Shown piece by piece: positions 21,126-32,999 of a stretch of 64,000 nt of DNA. The stretch's first letter is position 1. Each line of letters starts with the position of its first letter. Source of the stretch: Hermodice carunculata (Eukaryota > Annelida > Polychaeta > Eunicida > Amphinomidae); assembly GCA_964020975.1 (NCBI GenBank), contig OZ026618.1:38516390-38580389 (forward strand), given 5' to 3'. The notes beneath the pieces were generated by a model, which did no database searches, had not been told where the DNA came from, and saw nothing but the letters and a program-made list of their open reading frames with translations. The position numbers and the translations under genes were made by a program.

Positions 21126-21581
21126 CTAATTTACCAATATTACAGGACTTCCATCATTTGCCTAACCATGTACACATGCACTAATGGTTCCATGACCCAT
21201 CCTTTACAAGACCTCTGCAATGAGACACAACTGATGCTTATAATCACTTGATTCCAATAAGCGGCATTCATATTTTACCGTATTGACTGCAGACCTGCTG
21301 TGGGTCCCTCAGTTGCTAGGCAATGGAACAATGCTTCCACCATGATAAGGACATTGTATCAGTTATGTTAATCAACAATCTGGCAGTAACACTTTTTCTA
21401 CCAAACAAAAAAAACTTTCTAAATATGTTCAGCATTGTTTTGGTTTTAAAACTTAAGAGAATAACTTTTCTTAAGCAATTTGCTTTCTCAAGTTGTAACT
21501 TTTACATGTTACTGCCAACCTTCCGGTCTGGTTCCTTGCTGCAGCCTAGGTGGCAGCACAGGATACCAGTAAATATGAATA

Positions 21582-21743
21582 CAGTAAAACCTCTCTAACC
21601 GAACACCTCCGTATACCGAACACCTCTCTATACTGAACACCATTTCTCGGTTCCCAAATATATACTTCCAATGTAAGCAAACCTCTCTATACCGAACACT
21701 TTTTTCCGGTCCCAAGGGTGTTCGGTATAAGGAGGTTTTACTG
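21582..21743. mobile_element. CAGTAAAACCTC MITE, Tc1/mariner-like
   Basis: TA, then CAGTAAAACCTCTCTAACCG, with GTATAAGGAGGTTTTACTG and TA. The interior is built from repeated 'ctatacCGAACACC' words. The opposite-orientation copy is at 38743-38903. Confidence 0.88.
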
Positions 21744-21848
21744 TACCTCTTATTGTCCCTCTACTGAGATACTGCTGTTAATTGGTCCCACAAACTGCAA
21801 TCTTCAGGATGAACACCTGCATTTTTCACTAATTCCATGGGGCATTCT

Positions 21849-22063
21849 AATCCTTGAATTAAAACTGAGTGAACGGCTTTCCCTTGTGTGGGCTAAGCAC
21901 TCAACCATAGCCATGGAGAACTTGATCTTGGGAAAGTTATCTTTAAATGTGTCATCAACAATTCTCATTCCAATTATTTTTCATCATTGTTGAACTACAT
22001 AAAACATTGAAGCAGATGACATTTGACCACCAGCCATTTTTGGCCCAACTTGAGGGGAAAGGG
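21849..22063 (+). mobile_element. family B MITE, full-length but decayed
   Basis: 'cttgaattaaaactgagtgaacggctttccc' opens the hairpin side. The tail 'caattctcattccaattatttttcatcattgttgaa...gaagcagatgacatttgaccaccagcc' ends in GAGGGGAAAGGG before TTAA at 22064-22067. Confidence 0.75.
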
Positions 22064-22094
22064 TTAAAGCCCTCAGGCACTTGCTTTGTCATTG

Positions 22095-22145
22095 TCTGGT
22101 AAGGCATGTTGCAGCTGCCTTATGGAGAAGCTGCAGCATGTCCTA
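22095..22145. repeat. hairpin resembling family C arms
   Basis: Arms GGCATGTTGCAGCT and AAGCTGCAGCATGTCC flank a short loop. The words 'ctggtaaggcatg' resemble the C-family hairpin 'cctggcaagtcatgctgc'. It lies just after the TTAA that ends the neighbouring B copy. Confidence 0.5.
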
Positions 22146-22276
22146 AGATCTGGTGCCCAGGGCATGCTAAGGAGAGTTGTTGACGCAGATCGAGACCATT
22201 TGAATCTGGTTTGAATGTATATATGTTAATTTAAAGAACACTAGCTTTTGTTGACCTTGGCAATGAAAGTGTTAAT

Positions 22277-22600
22277 CAGTGTTTTTTGGCAATAAAGCGG
22301 TCCCTCCTTTGGCAGATCATCCATATGACAGGCCCAAGAGTGGTCACCTAAAGCATGTGGTCTCCCAAAGGAAGTCAAATGATATAGCAACCGGACACGG
22401 TGCAGACTCCGCCTCCCCTCCAGACCATCCAGCTGGGTCAACAACTGGAGATTAAAGAGTTCAGACTGCAGAATAGGGTAATGAACAGTACTAGGAAGTG
22501 GCTCTGGACAAAAAGACACAAATTTATACAATAGGAAAGACAGCAATAGAGACCAGTAAATGTGGCCTTAAAAGGCTGGTGATCTCTCAAAGGATGAACT
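22277..22600. mobile_element. degenerate 'ggtctctcaaagga' MITE-like segment
   Basis: 'gcggtccctcctttggcagatcatcc' and 'gtggtctcccaaaggaag' at the left and 'gtggccttaaaaggctggtgatctctcaaaggatg' at the right resemble the elements at 43100-43235 and 53775-53952. Termini are not preserved. Confidence 0.4.
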
Positions 22601-23035
22601 ACTTAGTCATAAAATAAACAAAAGGGAATCATTCTATTGCACCTTATATGCAGGAAAGTCATGTAATCACAACATATAAATGGGAACCAGGAGGATTTTC
22701 ATGAGTTAAATACACGTCTCAACTTGAAGTCTAACACAACAAGCTGTTGCCCAGTGACGTATCTATAGATGACTTACCTATGGCACCTGGGGCACCTTTC
22801 ATTTTTTATACAATTGCAGAAACTCTGTTTTGAGTTAATTCTTTAGGTAAGATATTACCTTCAGGTTGGTGCCCTATCACAGACTGGTACATGAACACAA
22901 AGGTGAATCCACATGTTTTAAGTTGCAGTAAATCTTGCAAAAGTTTGTCTGGCATCTATATAATGCTAGTTATTCCAAAAAATAACCAGTAGAGATTTCA
23001 AAGCACCTGCTTTTCGTACATGTTTATGTCAATAT

Positions 23036-23205
23036 TACATGTATGCATCAGTGTGTATCATGTACACACATGTGTATGCCAATGTGTATTACATGTACAG
23101 ACATGTCTACATCAATCTGTATAACATGTACATTCATGTATATATCAAAGTATCTCACATGTACATACATGTATACATCAATGTGTATCAAATGTGAGCA
23201 CAAGT
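23036..23205. repeat. minisatellite, about 33-36 bp unit, ACATGTAC-rich
   Basis: Four to five units of the form 'acatgtacatacatgtatacatcaatgtgtatc'. Each unit contains the self-complementary words ACATGTAC or ACATGT. The predicted cysteine-rich ORFs here are repeat artefacts. Confidence 0.8.
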
Positions 23206-23769
23206 TTGCAAAAACAAAAAAAAAACAAAAAACTTTTAACTGAAGCTGGGTGACGGTATCATCATAAATTATAATTGTCAAGCAGCATTTTCACATATAC
23301 AATATATCAACATGTTTTTATTTAAAAACATTTCATGAGTTGAATATTGCTCTCCATCTTATTAGGTGAGTATAAGCTATGCTCCAAAAGTATATAAAAC
23401 TGGAAAAGATTTGTTTTAGAACAAGTCCATCTGTATGCATACCAAGGCAAAATGCATCAAAAATCTACATAACAGAGAAATAACAAAATGTCTTTGTTTG
23501 CACCCATAATTATTCAGAAGGTGGCAGTACCTTTTTGGTGTTTAGAAAGAAACCATATATACCATTATTATGAATTATATGACCACTAAACCACCTGAGT
23601 TTAAAAAACTTCAATGTCCGTAATTTACATTGGTTTGAACTTCATAACTTTAACGATATTAGTGAGGTAACTTCACTGGTAGGACCATGTCTATTCCAAA
23701 TGTTGAGATTCTGACTCTGAGGGCTGCAGAGAAAAATCAGAACAGGCTGATTTTCCAACAGAAAATCAA
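23206..23769. other. no recognisable feature
   Basis: A+T-rich sequence; no shared repeat was noticed. Confidence 0.4.
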
Positions 23770-24948
23770 ATGTCTCCCCGTGCGCCCTTACTATTCTCAC
23801 CCTTATTTTTATAAATAGGCATACCGATTCCAATGATCTACAGATATGGTGAAGGTACACTCTCTTTATTGACATTTCAAACGGTTGATTTTTGACGAAA
23901 TGCCCATGTGACCTTGAAAAATAGGTCAAGGTCATACATTTGCAATTACAAGCATGGTCTTACAAAAGTCTTACATAGAAACATAATCACACAAAATGTC
24001 AACCTTTTTAAGACAAACCTTTCTCGTGTGCATCTGTTATGATTTTTAAAATATGGCCATGTGACCTTGAAAATAGGTCAAGGTCACCCATCTACAATCC
24101 CAACCTAGTTGGTATTATGGTACATAAACATGCAATGCTTTTAAAAAGTGGCCATCTGACCTTGACAATAGGTCAAGGTCACTCATCTATAATCCCAAAC
24201 TAGTTCATATTATGGTACATAATCATGCAAAATTTCAACTTCTTAGGTCAAATTCTTGCGGAGTTATTGCGTCCACATTAATTTTACATGACATACCCAT
24301 GTGACCTTGAAAAAAGGTCAAGGTCACCCATCTACAATCCCAATCTTGTTCATATTATGGTACATAATCATGCAAAATTTCTTCTATTTAAGTCAAATCC
24401 TTGCGGAGTTACTGCGTCCGCATCAATTTTACATGACATGCCCACGTGACCTTGAAAAAAAGGTCAAGGTCATACATCTGCAGTTACAAGCAAAGTCTTA
24501 CAAAAATCTTACATAGAAACATAATCACACAAAATATCAACCTCTTTAAGTCAAATCTTTCATGAGTGCATCTGCAATGATTTTTAAAAGTGGCCATGTG
24601 ACCTCGAAAATAGGTCAAGGTCATCCATCTACAATCCTAACCTAGTTCATAATATGGTACATAATCACGCAAAATTTCAACCTCTTAAATCAAATCCTTG
24701 GGGAGTTATAGCAACTGCGTCAATTTTACATGACAAGCCCATGTGACCTTGTAAAATATGTCACGGTCACCCATCTGCAATCCCAAGCAAGGCTTTATAT
24801 AGGAACATCTTTACAAAAAATTTCAACTTCCCAAGTCAAATCTTTCTAGAATTATCGCGTCCGCAACACACACAACAATGTGTTGAAGAAGAAGCGGAAA
24901 AAATGGATGCAAAAACAATATGTCCCCCCGTTGCACGGGGAGACATAA
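23770..24948 (+). mobile_element. Helentron/pearl-like element 'F'
   Basis: The left end 'atgtctccccgtgc' is the reverse complement of the right-end stem 'gcacggggagacat' (24934-24946), whose other arm is 'atgtccccccg'. Between them are about seven diverged units of 130-140 bp. Each has 'catgtgaccttgaaaaaggtcaaggtcacccatctacaatcc' (itself an inverted repeat around GACCTT/AAGGTC), 'atggtacataatcatgcaaaatttcaac' and 'aagtcaaatc'. No protein frame is conserved. Confidence 0.7.
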
Positions 24949-25150
24949 CTCTAGACACCTCCTGTAATGGAAATAATGAAAAAAAGGTCAACCACCTTCA
25001 TCCTTTGCCTAGTTGTATATGGGAGTATATAACTGGGCACTATCAAAGTCCTATCTGAAAAACTTCTTGAGGTATGGTGCGGAAACCACAGACTCCCTAC
25101 CAACCAACCGGTCGATCGACTCTGCCTTCTTTGAAGGGGGGCATAATAAA
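24949..25150 (+). mobile_element. short pearl-like remnant
   Basis: One unit ('aaggtcaaccaccttcatcc...ctatctgaaaaacttcttgaggtatggtg') is followed by (ACCA/ACCG)n 'accaaccaaccggtcgatcgac' and a stem-like 'ccttctttgaagggg' before CATAATAAAA. It abuts element F. Confidence 0.45.
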
Positions 25151-25844
25151 AGGAATTAACACTGGTAGTGTTTTTTCAGTCTCTGCAAGGATAATTTGTG
25201 TGAGAAATGCATGTGCCAGAGCGATTGCTCACACACAAAAAAAGGAAGCACCTGATATTTTCACAGAATGCAGTTAGATCCTGGCTTTAACCAGTTAAAG
25301 AATGGTTAGTACATGTATGCACAGTCATTCCTCTTCTAGGAACCACTTTGCTAGGCTCGAGCATGTGCAAGTTGAGAGACTGTATGTATTAGGTCCCCAG
25401 AGCTCTGTTTCCTTATACTGCATACGTATATGTTACTCTATTGCCTGACCACTCGTGTCTACCCTGTGGGACCTGACTGTAATGTAAATGCATCAACATA
25501 AAGCTTCTTCCCATGAGAAATTACCAGAATGTGTACCAATTCTACATGTTACCTGCTTATTTTCCTCCACGGAAGGCTACAGACACAGCTCTAAGAGGGT
25601 TTAAGGCCATCTTTACTCTATGTCCAGTCACCTTTTCAGTGAAGTGACAAGTTACAGTCAGTCTACACTGACTAGATATGGTTTCCCAATATTCCAACAC
25701 TTCCAATGTTTCTGGACATCACAAGAGCTCAAGAACTGTATGAATAGCACAATGTTTTCACATGTTTTGAGTCACAAAGTGGGAGGGGCAATTTATAGCA
25801 GAGATGCCAAGATTTGAAAAGTTGCTTCAGGGACAAAGTGTGTG
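25151..25844. other. no recognisable feature
   Basis: No repeat or coding signal recognised. Confidence 0.4.
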
Positions 25845-25996
25845 ATAAGCAAATCTCCACATCTATGCCCAACACAGGCATTAAATGACCATCACACTCA
25901 GCTAATTTACATAAAACGACCATCCTATAAGCCAAGCTGACTTGACACAAAATGACCATCCTATAAGCTCAGCTGACAAGTCAACTGAGCTAAAAA
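25845..25996 (+). mobile_element. repeat 'D'-type 3' terminus, twice repeated
   Basis: Successive 'aatgaccatc...ctataagc' words end in 'aagctcagctgacaagtcaactgagctaaaaac'. This is the same stem and TAAAAA terminus as the elements at 58.4-60.0 kb. Confidence 0.6.
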
Positions 25997-26527
25997 CTAC
26001 TGTTTAAATGTTGTCTTGCTGCATTCAGTAACTCATTCACATGACCTACATCACTCAGAGATGCCACCTTGTCTGGACATAATTGTACATGTATGAATCA
26101 CCAGTTTGAAAAACATGTCTGAAAATATGCAATCACACGTCTTTATAACAAATCTATTAATACTAATGAAATTTTAAAAGTGGCATATCTGAAACATGCA
26201 TTAATCATCATAAGTTGTGCTTTAAATTCAAGGAGGAAAAAAAAACTTTACAAATTATTTACTACTAAGACATCTATCATCAAGAAACTATGTACACCTC
26301 TGTAAAATGATCATTCCTGAGTACCATCACAAGCAAGATGAAAAGAATACTGCATATCTACAGTCAAGTCTTGAGAACCATCGTTCAGGTGACAAAATTG
26401 GCAGTAAAGTTGACTAAGTCCATATCCAGATTGTAAAGTGTCTCACATAAATGTATAATTGTTAAGATTTCACAGTTCACATATGCCCACCAGGCCATCA
26501 CCTTTGGCATTCAAGTTGACACTGTCC
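25997..26527. other. no recognisable feature
   Basis: A+T-rich sequence without recognised repeats. Confidence 0.4.
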
Positions 26528-26536
26528 ATAGTAACG

Positions 26537-27227
26537 GGGTAATGGTAAGATGCGGAACGGAACCGCCCGGAACCACTCGTTCCGGCAGATCCAGCATATT
26601 ATACGCCGGAACGGGCCCCCGCTTGTCCCTTGCGCTTTATTGGAGCGTATTTCGCCCTCCAAGACCTACCTCACACTTTCGTCTTTCTTGCCTGATAATG
26701 TAGAGTAATTGAAGTAAATAATAAAAGACATATACAAGGTAAATGCACATCCCTCAATTGCCGGAACGGGAGGTCGGCCATATTGGCAAACCTCGTTGGG
26801 CACTGGGCAGCCAGGGGCTCAGCATACAAGAAACTACAAAAGTAGTTCGTATTCACAAAAATGGTTGGGCTACATGTGTCTGTTTATCCCTCCATTATAT
26901 TTAACAACAATAACTTACTAAAAAATTTTGTTCATGTGATATGTCAAACTTCAACCGTAAAATTAACTCAACCTACAGATTCGAATGTCAATCAACATCC
27001 AGAATGGCGGACCTCTCGATCTTACGATCGAGCGATATGTGGTTAACCCGGTAGATTTTATTCAATACATATTTAAAGCTGACCATATTTTCAGAAAAGA
27101 AGGACGTAAGTGTAGGGAAGGTTTGAGAGGACCAAAGAAGGGAAGAAAAAGCGCAAAGGACACGGGAGCACCTGTTCCGGCATATATTTGCCGGAACGGC
27201 GTTCCGTTCCACATATTACCATGACCC
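26537..27227. mobile_element. 691-bp element with long inverted repeats, MULE-like
   Basis: ATAGTAACG is present at 26528-26536 and again at 27228-27236, a perfect 9-bp target duplication. The ends GGGTAATGGTAA and TTACCATGACCC are inverted repeats. They continue inward for about 150 bp with CCGGAACG-rich sequence and 'ccttgcgcttt'/'aaagcgcaaagg'. The 9-bp duplication and long inverted repeats fit Mutator-like elements (family knowledge). The interior has no transposase frame, so it is non-autonomous. It is much richer in CpG than its surroundings. Confidence 0.85.
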
Positions 27228-27236
27228 ATAGTAACG

Positions 27237-28890
27237 TTATTAGAAAATGTGCATTTTATCACAATTCACACATCACATCACTTCAGCATGCTGCTACATG
27301 CTCTGAGCACAGTTCACGTGTGTCCATCACAATTGGCAGTTAAGTCGACACTTTAGACTTGGAGGTACCATACTGCACCCATTTAGTGTCCAGACTTGGT
27401 TCTAAGTGAGATCAGTTAGCACTGATAGCTGCCTGATGACGATACAGTCATTGTACACCTGGAAGAAGGGCAGTCTACAGTACACATGAAAATGTGATCC
27501 ACTGCCTGTAGAAGCAGCCAGGCTTACCTTCAACTGATTTCACAATGGATGGGATAGCACAGCTGTAATGCCATTTTGCAAAGGCAATAATTTCTGCCTC
27601 ACCAGATGGTGCTGCATGTACAACTAACTGAAATCAGGTCCCAGAATGCCTCCTGGCAAAGCCTGCTTGTCCTTGAAACTCGAAACGTGCCTGTGACTCA
27701 TCCGTATTACACAATCTCATTCAATTTGTACCACAATTTTGGGACAACATCTTGAGGGAAGGACTTGTCCATGCATGAGTACATTTACTTATCTCTTCAT
27801 GGTATTATGCTTCTAATACTCAAAGTAGGTCCAAAATGGACTTATTTTATGATAATTTTGTAAGTGTCCATGAATAGAGCACATATTGAATATGAAACAA
27901 GTCAGGCTGAATTGAGCATTAAACATGAAACCAAAGTATGGAATTCATACATGTATATGAATGATCCAAGGCATTACACTAAAACACTGCAAATATGCAT
28001 GCAGTATAAACTGACCTAAAGTTAGGTAATAACCAACTATTTTCCATTTCTTTACACTCATTCTTGTCTGGCATACATACCAAATACCATGAAATACCTT
28101 TCAGCTCTGTTTCTCTTCATTTTTCTGAACTTTTAACATGCTATACAGATACAAAATTTGTATGTGGAATCTCACTATAGTAAGATGAGAAAGCATATCG
28201 TAAAAGCTGATCAATCAGTCAGGCAATTAGAAAGGCCAACTAAGGACACAAAACATCCATGTACTTTGTACCAGCTCAGACTGTCATGTAATACCTGAGT
28301 AAACATATTAAGTCAATACATCATGAACCGACTCCACAAACCATGCCTGACTGTCAAGTACACCTGCTGAAGAAATCACCACCGAGCGCTCAGATTCTTC
28401 CTCAAAGGTTTTACAGGCATCAAGAAAGTGAGATACAGAGCTCCAATACAATAACTCATGTGTGAGTATACAAGAACAATGGCTTAATTGGCATGTTAAT
28501 AAGTGAATACGCAGGTCACACCCCAGTGGTCTTGCCTGATGTCCCACAAGGGTGTTGGCATTTAACAATGAAATACACTAGGCAGGCAGACATACATTAA
28601 TTTTCCCTAAAAAAAAAAGTGCCTGCCAAAACCACTCTGTATCAAAAATGTTGAAAAGAAAGTTTTTTAGTCATGCTTAGTGCTTTACACACTTATATTC
28701 TCAAATGCTCAGTCAGTGGTGGCATATATGCATTTTATTCAAATTTATCAAAGTGCAGGACTTTCTATTGTTCTTCATGTACACTCATGCCTTTCACACA
28801 CAAACACTATGGTTGGCTCAGGATCAATGCTGTTTTTCCTTAATTGTCAACTGTGGATACTATATTTCTCTTGTCCATTTACATAAGGAA
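27237..28890. other. no supported gene
   Basis: A minus-strand open frame at 28308-28568 (86 codons) contains CKTFEEESERSVV and is not recognisable. No repeat from elsewhere in the window was noticed. Confidence 0.35.
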
Positions 28891-29658
28891 AGCAGAAGCA
28901 TGGAAAATTAATGACAAAGTTGTCCAAGCTGTACTGATACTAGCTCTGCAGCAACAGGCAGTGAACAATCTACCAAAAACACTTGGCAGAAAGATGTGTT
29001 TAAAGCTGCTTTCTGCTTTAGCATTTCCTCAGCCTCGCCACCGTGATTACACTGCTGTGAAATAAATATTTACTGCACAAAAAAAAATATTTGTAGAAGT
29101 TTCATCAATTATTTGTAATCAGATAATCTTAGAGCAATTATAGCTGGTCTCAAAACTCAAGGTGCCTTTAAAAAGCCTGATTTATATGCAAGTAATGGCC
29201 TGTACATACATTCACCTGTAACTATTAATTCATAACATTTACACAAATAGCTGCAATTTAGGAGTTTTGGCTGGGGTCATACCCATCCAAGTGTAATCTT
29301 CTCAAAAAGCATCCCATGTAAAACATGAACCACTTCGGCTACAAAGAGAGATGTTTACCACGACCTTTAAATGGACATGGATGTGTTGCATTTGCTTCAA
29401 GCCATGTTTTTTCAAGGGCAGTTGGCAACACTGACAAAACACAAGAATCCATGCTATGCTAGAATGTAACCATGACGGTACATTGATAAATAAAGGGAAC
29501 CTTCAACTGGACAGCTGGTGGACCCATAATGAGATAAGGTTTCTCAACAAAATAGTTTACCTCTTAATAAAATACAACTTTATTATGCACTCTGTTTTTC
29601 TTATAGTTACTATATACCAGTACCTTTTGCATCAAATCTTGGTCTATGGATAAGCCCG

Positions 29659-30035
29659 TATGTCATCATTTGATTTGATTTGATTTGATTTTATTTGGTG
29701 CCAGTCACATCATATATAAATATAAGCAATATACAAAACTGAATAGACACAATTACACAAGTCAAAGAGGCATGATCAAAACTAAAATTTCACAATATGT
29801 AAAGACATATTACATCAATGTGTACATGAAATCAAACTTGACAAACATAAGGTATCACAAGGTATCACATGAAAAAGCACAGGGTGTATCACTATAAGCT
29901 TAGGAAGTCACATCAGGGAGTAAACAAATTAAAAGTACATATGTAAAATAAAATCAAATCATTATAGAAGTTAAGACCAGCACCAGGATAACCCAAGAAA
30001 GCTGGCTTGATTGCCAAGTGCTTATTTCCATTGGG
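29659..30035 (-). mobile_element. LINE 3' end, minus strand
   Basis: On the minus strand the sequence 'ccaggaccccaatggaaataagcacttggc...tttcttgggttatcctgg' is of the kind found in CR1/L2-like LINE 3' untranslated regions. It ends about 350 bp later in a pentanucleotide tail (AATCA)n at 29661-29690. No coding part remains. Confidence 0.6.
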
Positions 30036-30234
30036 GTCCTGGGGATGAAAATTAAGGACAAAAAACTAAAAAGTGAATACATGTAAATTCATTTAGTAGT
30101 AAGTCAAAATATAAACAAAAGTAATTTTGAATAAAAATAGCTAATAACACAACTTTTTTTCCTTTTTCCTTTCCACCTTATTTATTTTATTTTTTTTGGG
30201 GGGGGGGCAAATTAGTAGGGAAAACTAGACAAAG
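30036..30234. other. no recognisable feature
   Basis: A+T-rich sequence with a T-run and G-run at 30180-30208. Confidence 0.5.
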
Positions 30235-30476
30235 CAGATGTTGACTGAAGGGTCCGCCATTTGCTCAAATTGAAATGGTGACACCAATTTCTAATCAGTT
30301 CATCTTGCCAGGTAAGGTAAGCATATTGCCAAATTTGAGCAAAATGCATGGAGGCATTCTGTAGATATCGTGGTAACAAGAATGTGCACATCTGGAGAGA
30401 CATCCAAACAGACGGACAGACAACCCGAAAACAGAAAGCCCCCCTCCCATGGGAAGACTCTTAAAACAAGTTAATA
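30235..30476 (+). mobile_element. Helentron/pearl-like repeat 'H', single unit
   Basis: The same words as 16745-17371 occur ('ttgactgaagggtccgccat', 'ttgccaaatttgagcaaaatgcatggaggcattctgtag'). They are followed by 'acagacggacagacaacccgaaaacagaaag' and the terminal stem 'cccccctcccatgggaagactcttaaaac'. Confidence 0.7.
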
Positions 30477-30493
30477 AGTATTGCAGAGCAATA

Positions 30494-31815
30494 CATAGTC
30501 CCCCGCTCGTCGCCCACGAGGTTGAATGGACTACTATATAGGGGTGTGACCTGGATGAAAAAAAAAATTAAAAGTATGGCACATTCTTAGATTGAGCTTC
30601 ACATTTGTGTAAAATTTCATTAATCTAAGTAAAAGGACAAAAAGGTTATGGCCTGGACAAGATTTTGAATGGATTTCACAGTGACCTAGATATTTGACCT
30701 AGTGACCTACTTTTGCCATGTGACACAACAACTCCCCAGGTTGTATTAAAATAATAAATTTGGTAGCTGTAGGTATTATAGTAAGGGAAATATGGCATGG
30801 ACAAGGTTTTACATGGAGTTTACACTGTGACCTAGATATTTGACCTAGTGACCTAGTTTTACGTCGTGACACACTTTTAGGTCACAATACATTATCAGTA
30901 AACTTTTATAACAAGAAGTCAAATTTTTTAAGAATTACAGTAAGGACATGAAAACTGTACATTTATGTATTACTGTGACCCAAATATTTGACGGACAGAC
31001 GGACGGACACACGGACGGTGCCCATTACCATATCCCCTCTAAGGTCTACCCACCATAAAAAAAATCAAAGGGCTGGCATCAATAATTTAGAAGTTATGGC
31101 CCGGCCAAAATTTGTATTGTATCTTGAGCTTGCTTAATGAACTTCGTTAATTAATTAATTAATGGAAGTAATTAGCCACACAAAACAATGCGTATGCACA
31201 CGTACTACCTAAGGTCTACACACCATAAAAAATTCAAAGGGCTAGCATTAATTGTTTAGAAGATATGGCCCGGACAAAATTTGTCTTGCTTAACAAACTT
31301 TGTTAAATAATTAATGAATGCAAGTAATTAGCCACACAAAACAATGCCTATGCACAGCTACTACCTAAGGTCTACCCACCATAAAAAAATTGAAGAGGTA
31401 GCATTAATGTAGGGAAGATATGTGCCTGACAAAATTTGTTTCTGTATATTTACATATCGTGGTGACCCAAATATTTGACCTAGTGACCTAGTTTTGCTTT
31501 ATGACACTTTCTTAGACTAAGCTTCAGATGTGTGTAACATTTCATGACTCTAAGTAAAAGGACAAAAAAGTTATGGCCCGGACAAGATTTTTCATACATA
31601 TGTATTCTGTGACCCAGACATTTGACCTAGTGACCTACTTTTGGTACACCATACACCTCTATCCTGGGAAGTACAAACACATTAAATTTGGTAGCTGTGG
31701 GTGTTATGGTGCTGGAAATATGGCCCGGAGAAGCTTCGGACGGACAGACGGAAGGACGGACGGACGGACGAGGTGCAAACCTATAGTCCCCCACCAAGTG
31801 GGCGGCGGACTAAAA
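30494..31815 (+). mobile_element. Helentron/pearl-like element 'E', copy 1
   Basis: The left end 'atagtcccccgctcg' repeats the left arm of the right-end hairpin 'tagtcccccaccaagtggg' that closes the element before CTAAAAAC. The interior has 'gacctagtgacctagttttg' units and three 'cccggacaaaatttg...ttaattaatt' units (31080-31440). A GGACGGACGGACG block (31737-31772) sits just before the hairpin. The last 370 bp are almost identical to 35400-35785. Confidence 0.75.
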
Positions 31816-31949
31816 ACACACAGCGCCATGTTAAACACAAAAGAGGCACCAGTTGAAGCTGTTTTCAAAATCCACATACTGAGAGACTCTCTTACTTGAC
31901 CTTTCATGCTACCATTTCAATGTTCCTAGGAAAGTTTTATGTCCTTAGC

Positions 31950-32062
31950 TAATATATATTTTATTTATTTATTACCCATGAGGGCCATGGGGTAGATAAG
32001 TGTATGCTTACCATGTATCACCCTTGTTAAATAAAGATTATTATTATTATTATTATTATTCT
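31950..32062 (+). mobile_element. retroelement 3' end with (ATT)n tail
   Basis: 'acccatgagggccatggggtagataagtg...tgcttaccatgtatcacccttgttaaataaag' followed by (ATT)8-9. This is a typical LINE/SINE 3' end with a trinucleotide tail; no coding part is attached. Confidence 0.6.
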
Positions 32063-32550
32063 CCATTAGCCAAATAGCCAGTGGCCAAAAAGATTTGATT
32101 TGACTGATCAAGTTGTGTAAACCTTAGCCAAATTGGCTAAGTACCGTACTGTTCATTAATAACTGCCCTCTGATTGCATGCACTAGTCGCGAAAATTGCG
32201 GACAAATTTTTGCGCATTCTCATCCGTTACAAAAAACGATGCCACGCCTGTTGCGCAACAACTTGCGCACACACCCTTTGCAAACAGTAGGCGCGCAATT
32301 ATTAAGCATTTCAGTGCGAGCAAAAAAAATATTAACAGCTGGGCATGTAGTCTTGTGTGCGCGCAGCAATGATTCACTGGTCCCGCCTTTTTCCTGATGA
32401 TGTAGCTTCAGATCTACCGCAACGACCATCCTGTGCCATTGTAAAATCATTGTGGGCAAGCTCAGCATATATGCCAGCGGAGAATTATTCACCTAAAGCA
32501 TGGAATATGTCCATGCCTAAAGGAAGCAAAGTTGTATAACATAAAACATG

Positions 32551-32994
32551 TTATTTACAATTAGCGGTTAGTTTTATTGAAGGGAAAACTATGTTTGGAA
32601 GAAAACAACATGCGTTCTTGGTGGGTGTGCAAATGGAGGCCGGGAACAAGATGTTGCCTTCATCAGTACAAATATCCTTCCGTAGGCCTATGCCATGCAA
32701 TCATAACGGAAAGCTTCAGAAGAACTATCTGTGTCCTAATCCCATGAAAATACAAGTTATTTACAATTAGCGGTTGGTTTTATTGAAGGCAAAACTGACA
32801 TGTTTGGGAAAAAAAACGCTTCCGGTGGATGTGCAAATGGAGGCCGGGCACAAGGTCAAGAGTCCAGACGTTGTCTTCAATGGCTTCATTCATTGGTACC
32901 AAATGTAGCGGCACAGTGACTATCCTTGCGTATGTCTTGCAATCGTAACAGAAAGCGTCAGAAGAACTATCTTAGTCCTAATCCCATGAAAATA
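32551..32994 (+). repeat. internal tandem duplication, about 205-240 bp units
   Basis: Copy 1 (32551-32751) and copy 2 (32757-32994) share 'ttatttacaattagcggtt', 'gtgcaaatggaggccgggca' and the ending 'gaagaactatct.agtcctaatcccatgaaaat'. Copy 2 has about 35 extra bases. Copy 2 runs into an open frame of 74 codons (32926-33150) that is not recognisable. Confidence 0.8.
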
Positions 32995-32999
32995 TCAAG

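Noticed and set aside
28308-28568. 86-codon minus-strand frame as a gene
   Set aside because: No recognisable family, no clear splice sites or start context; chance ORFs of this size are common here.
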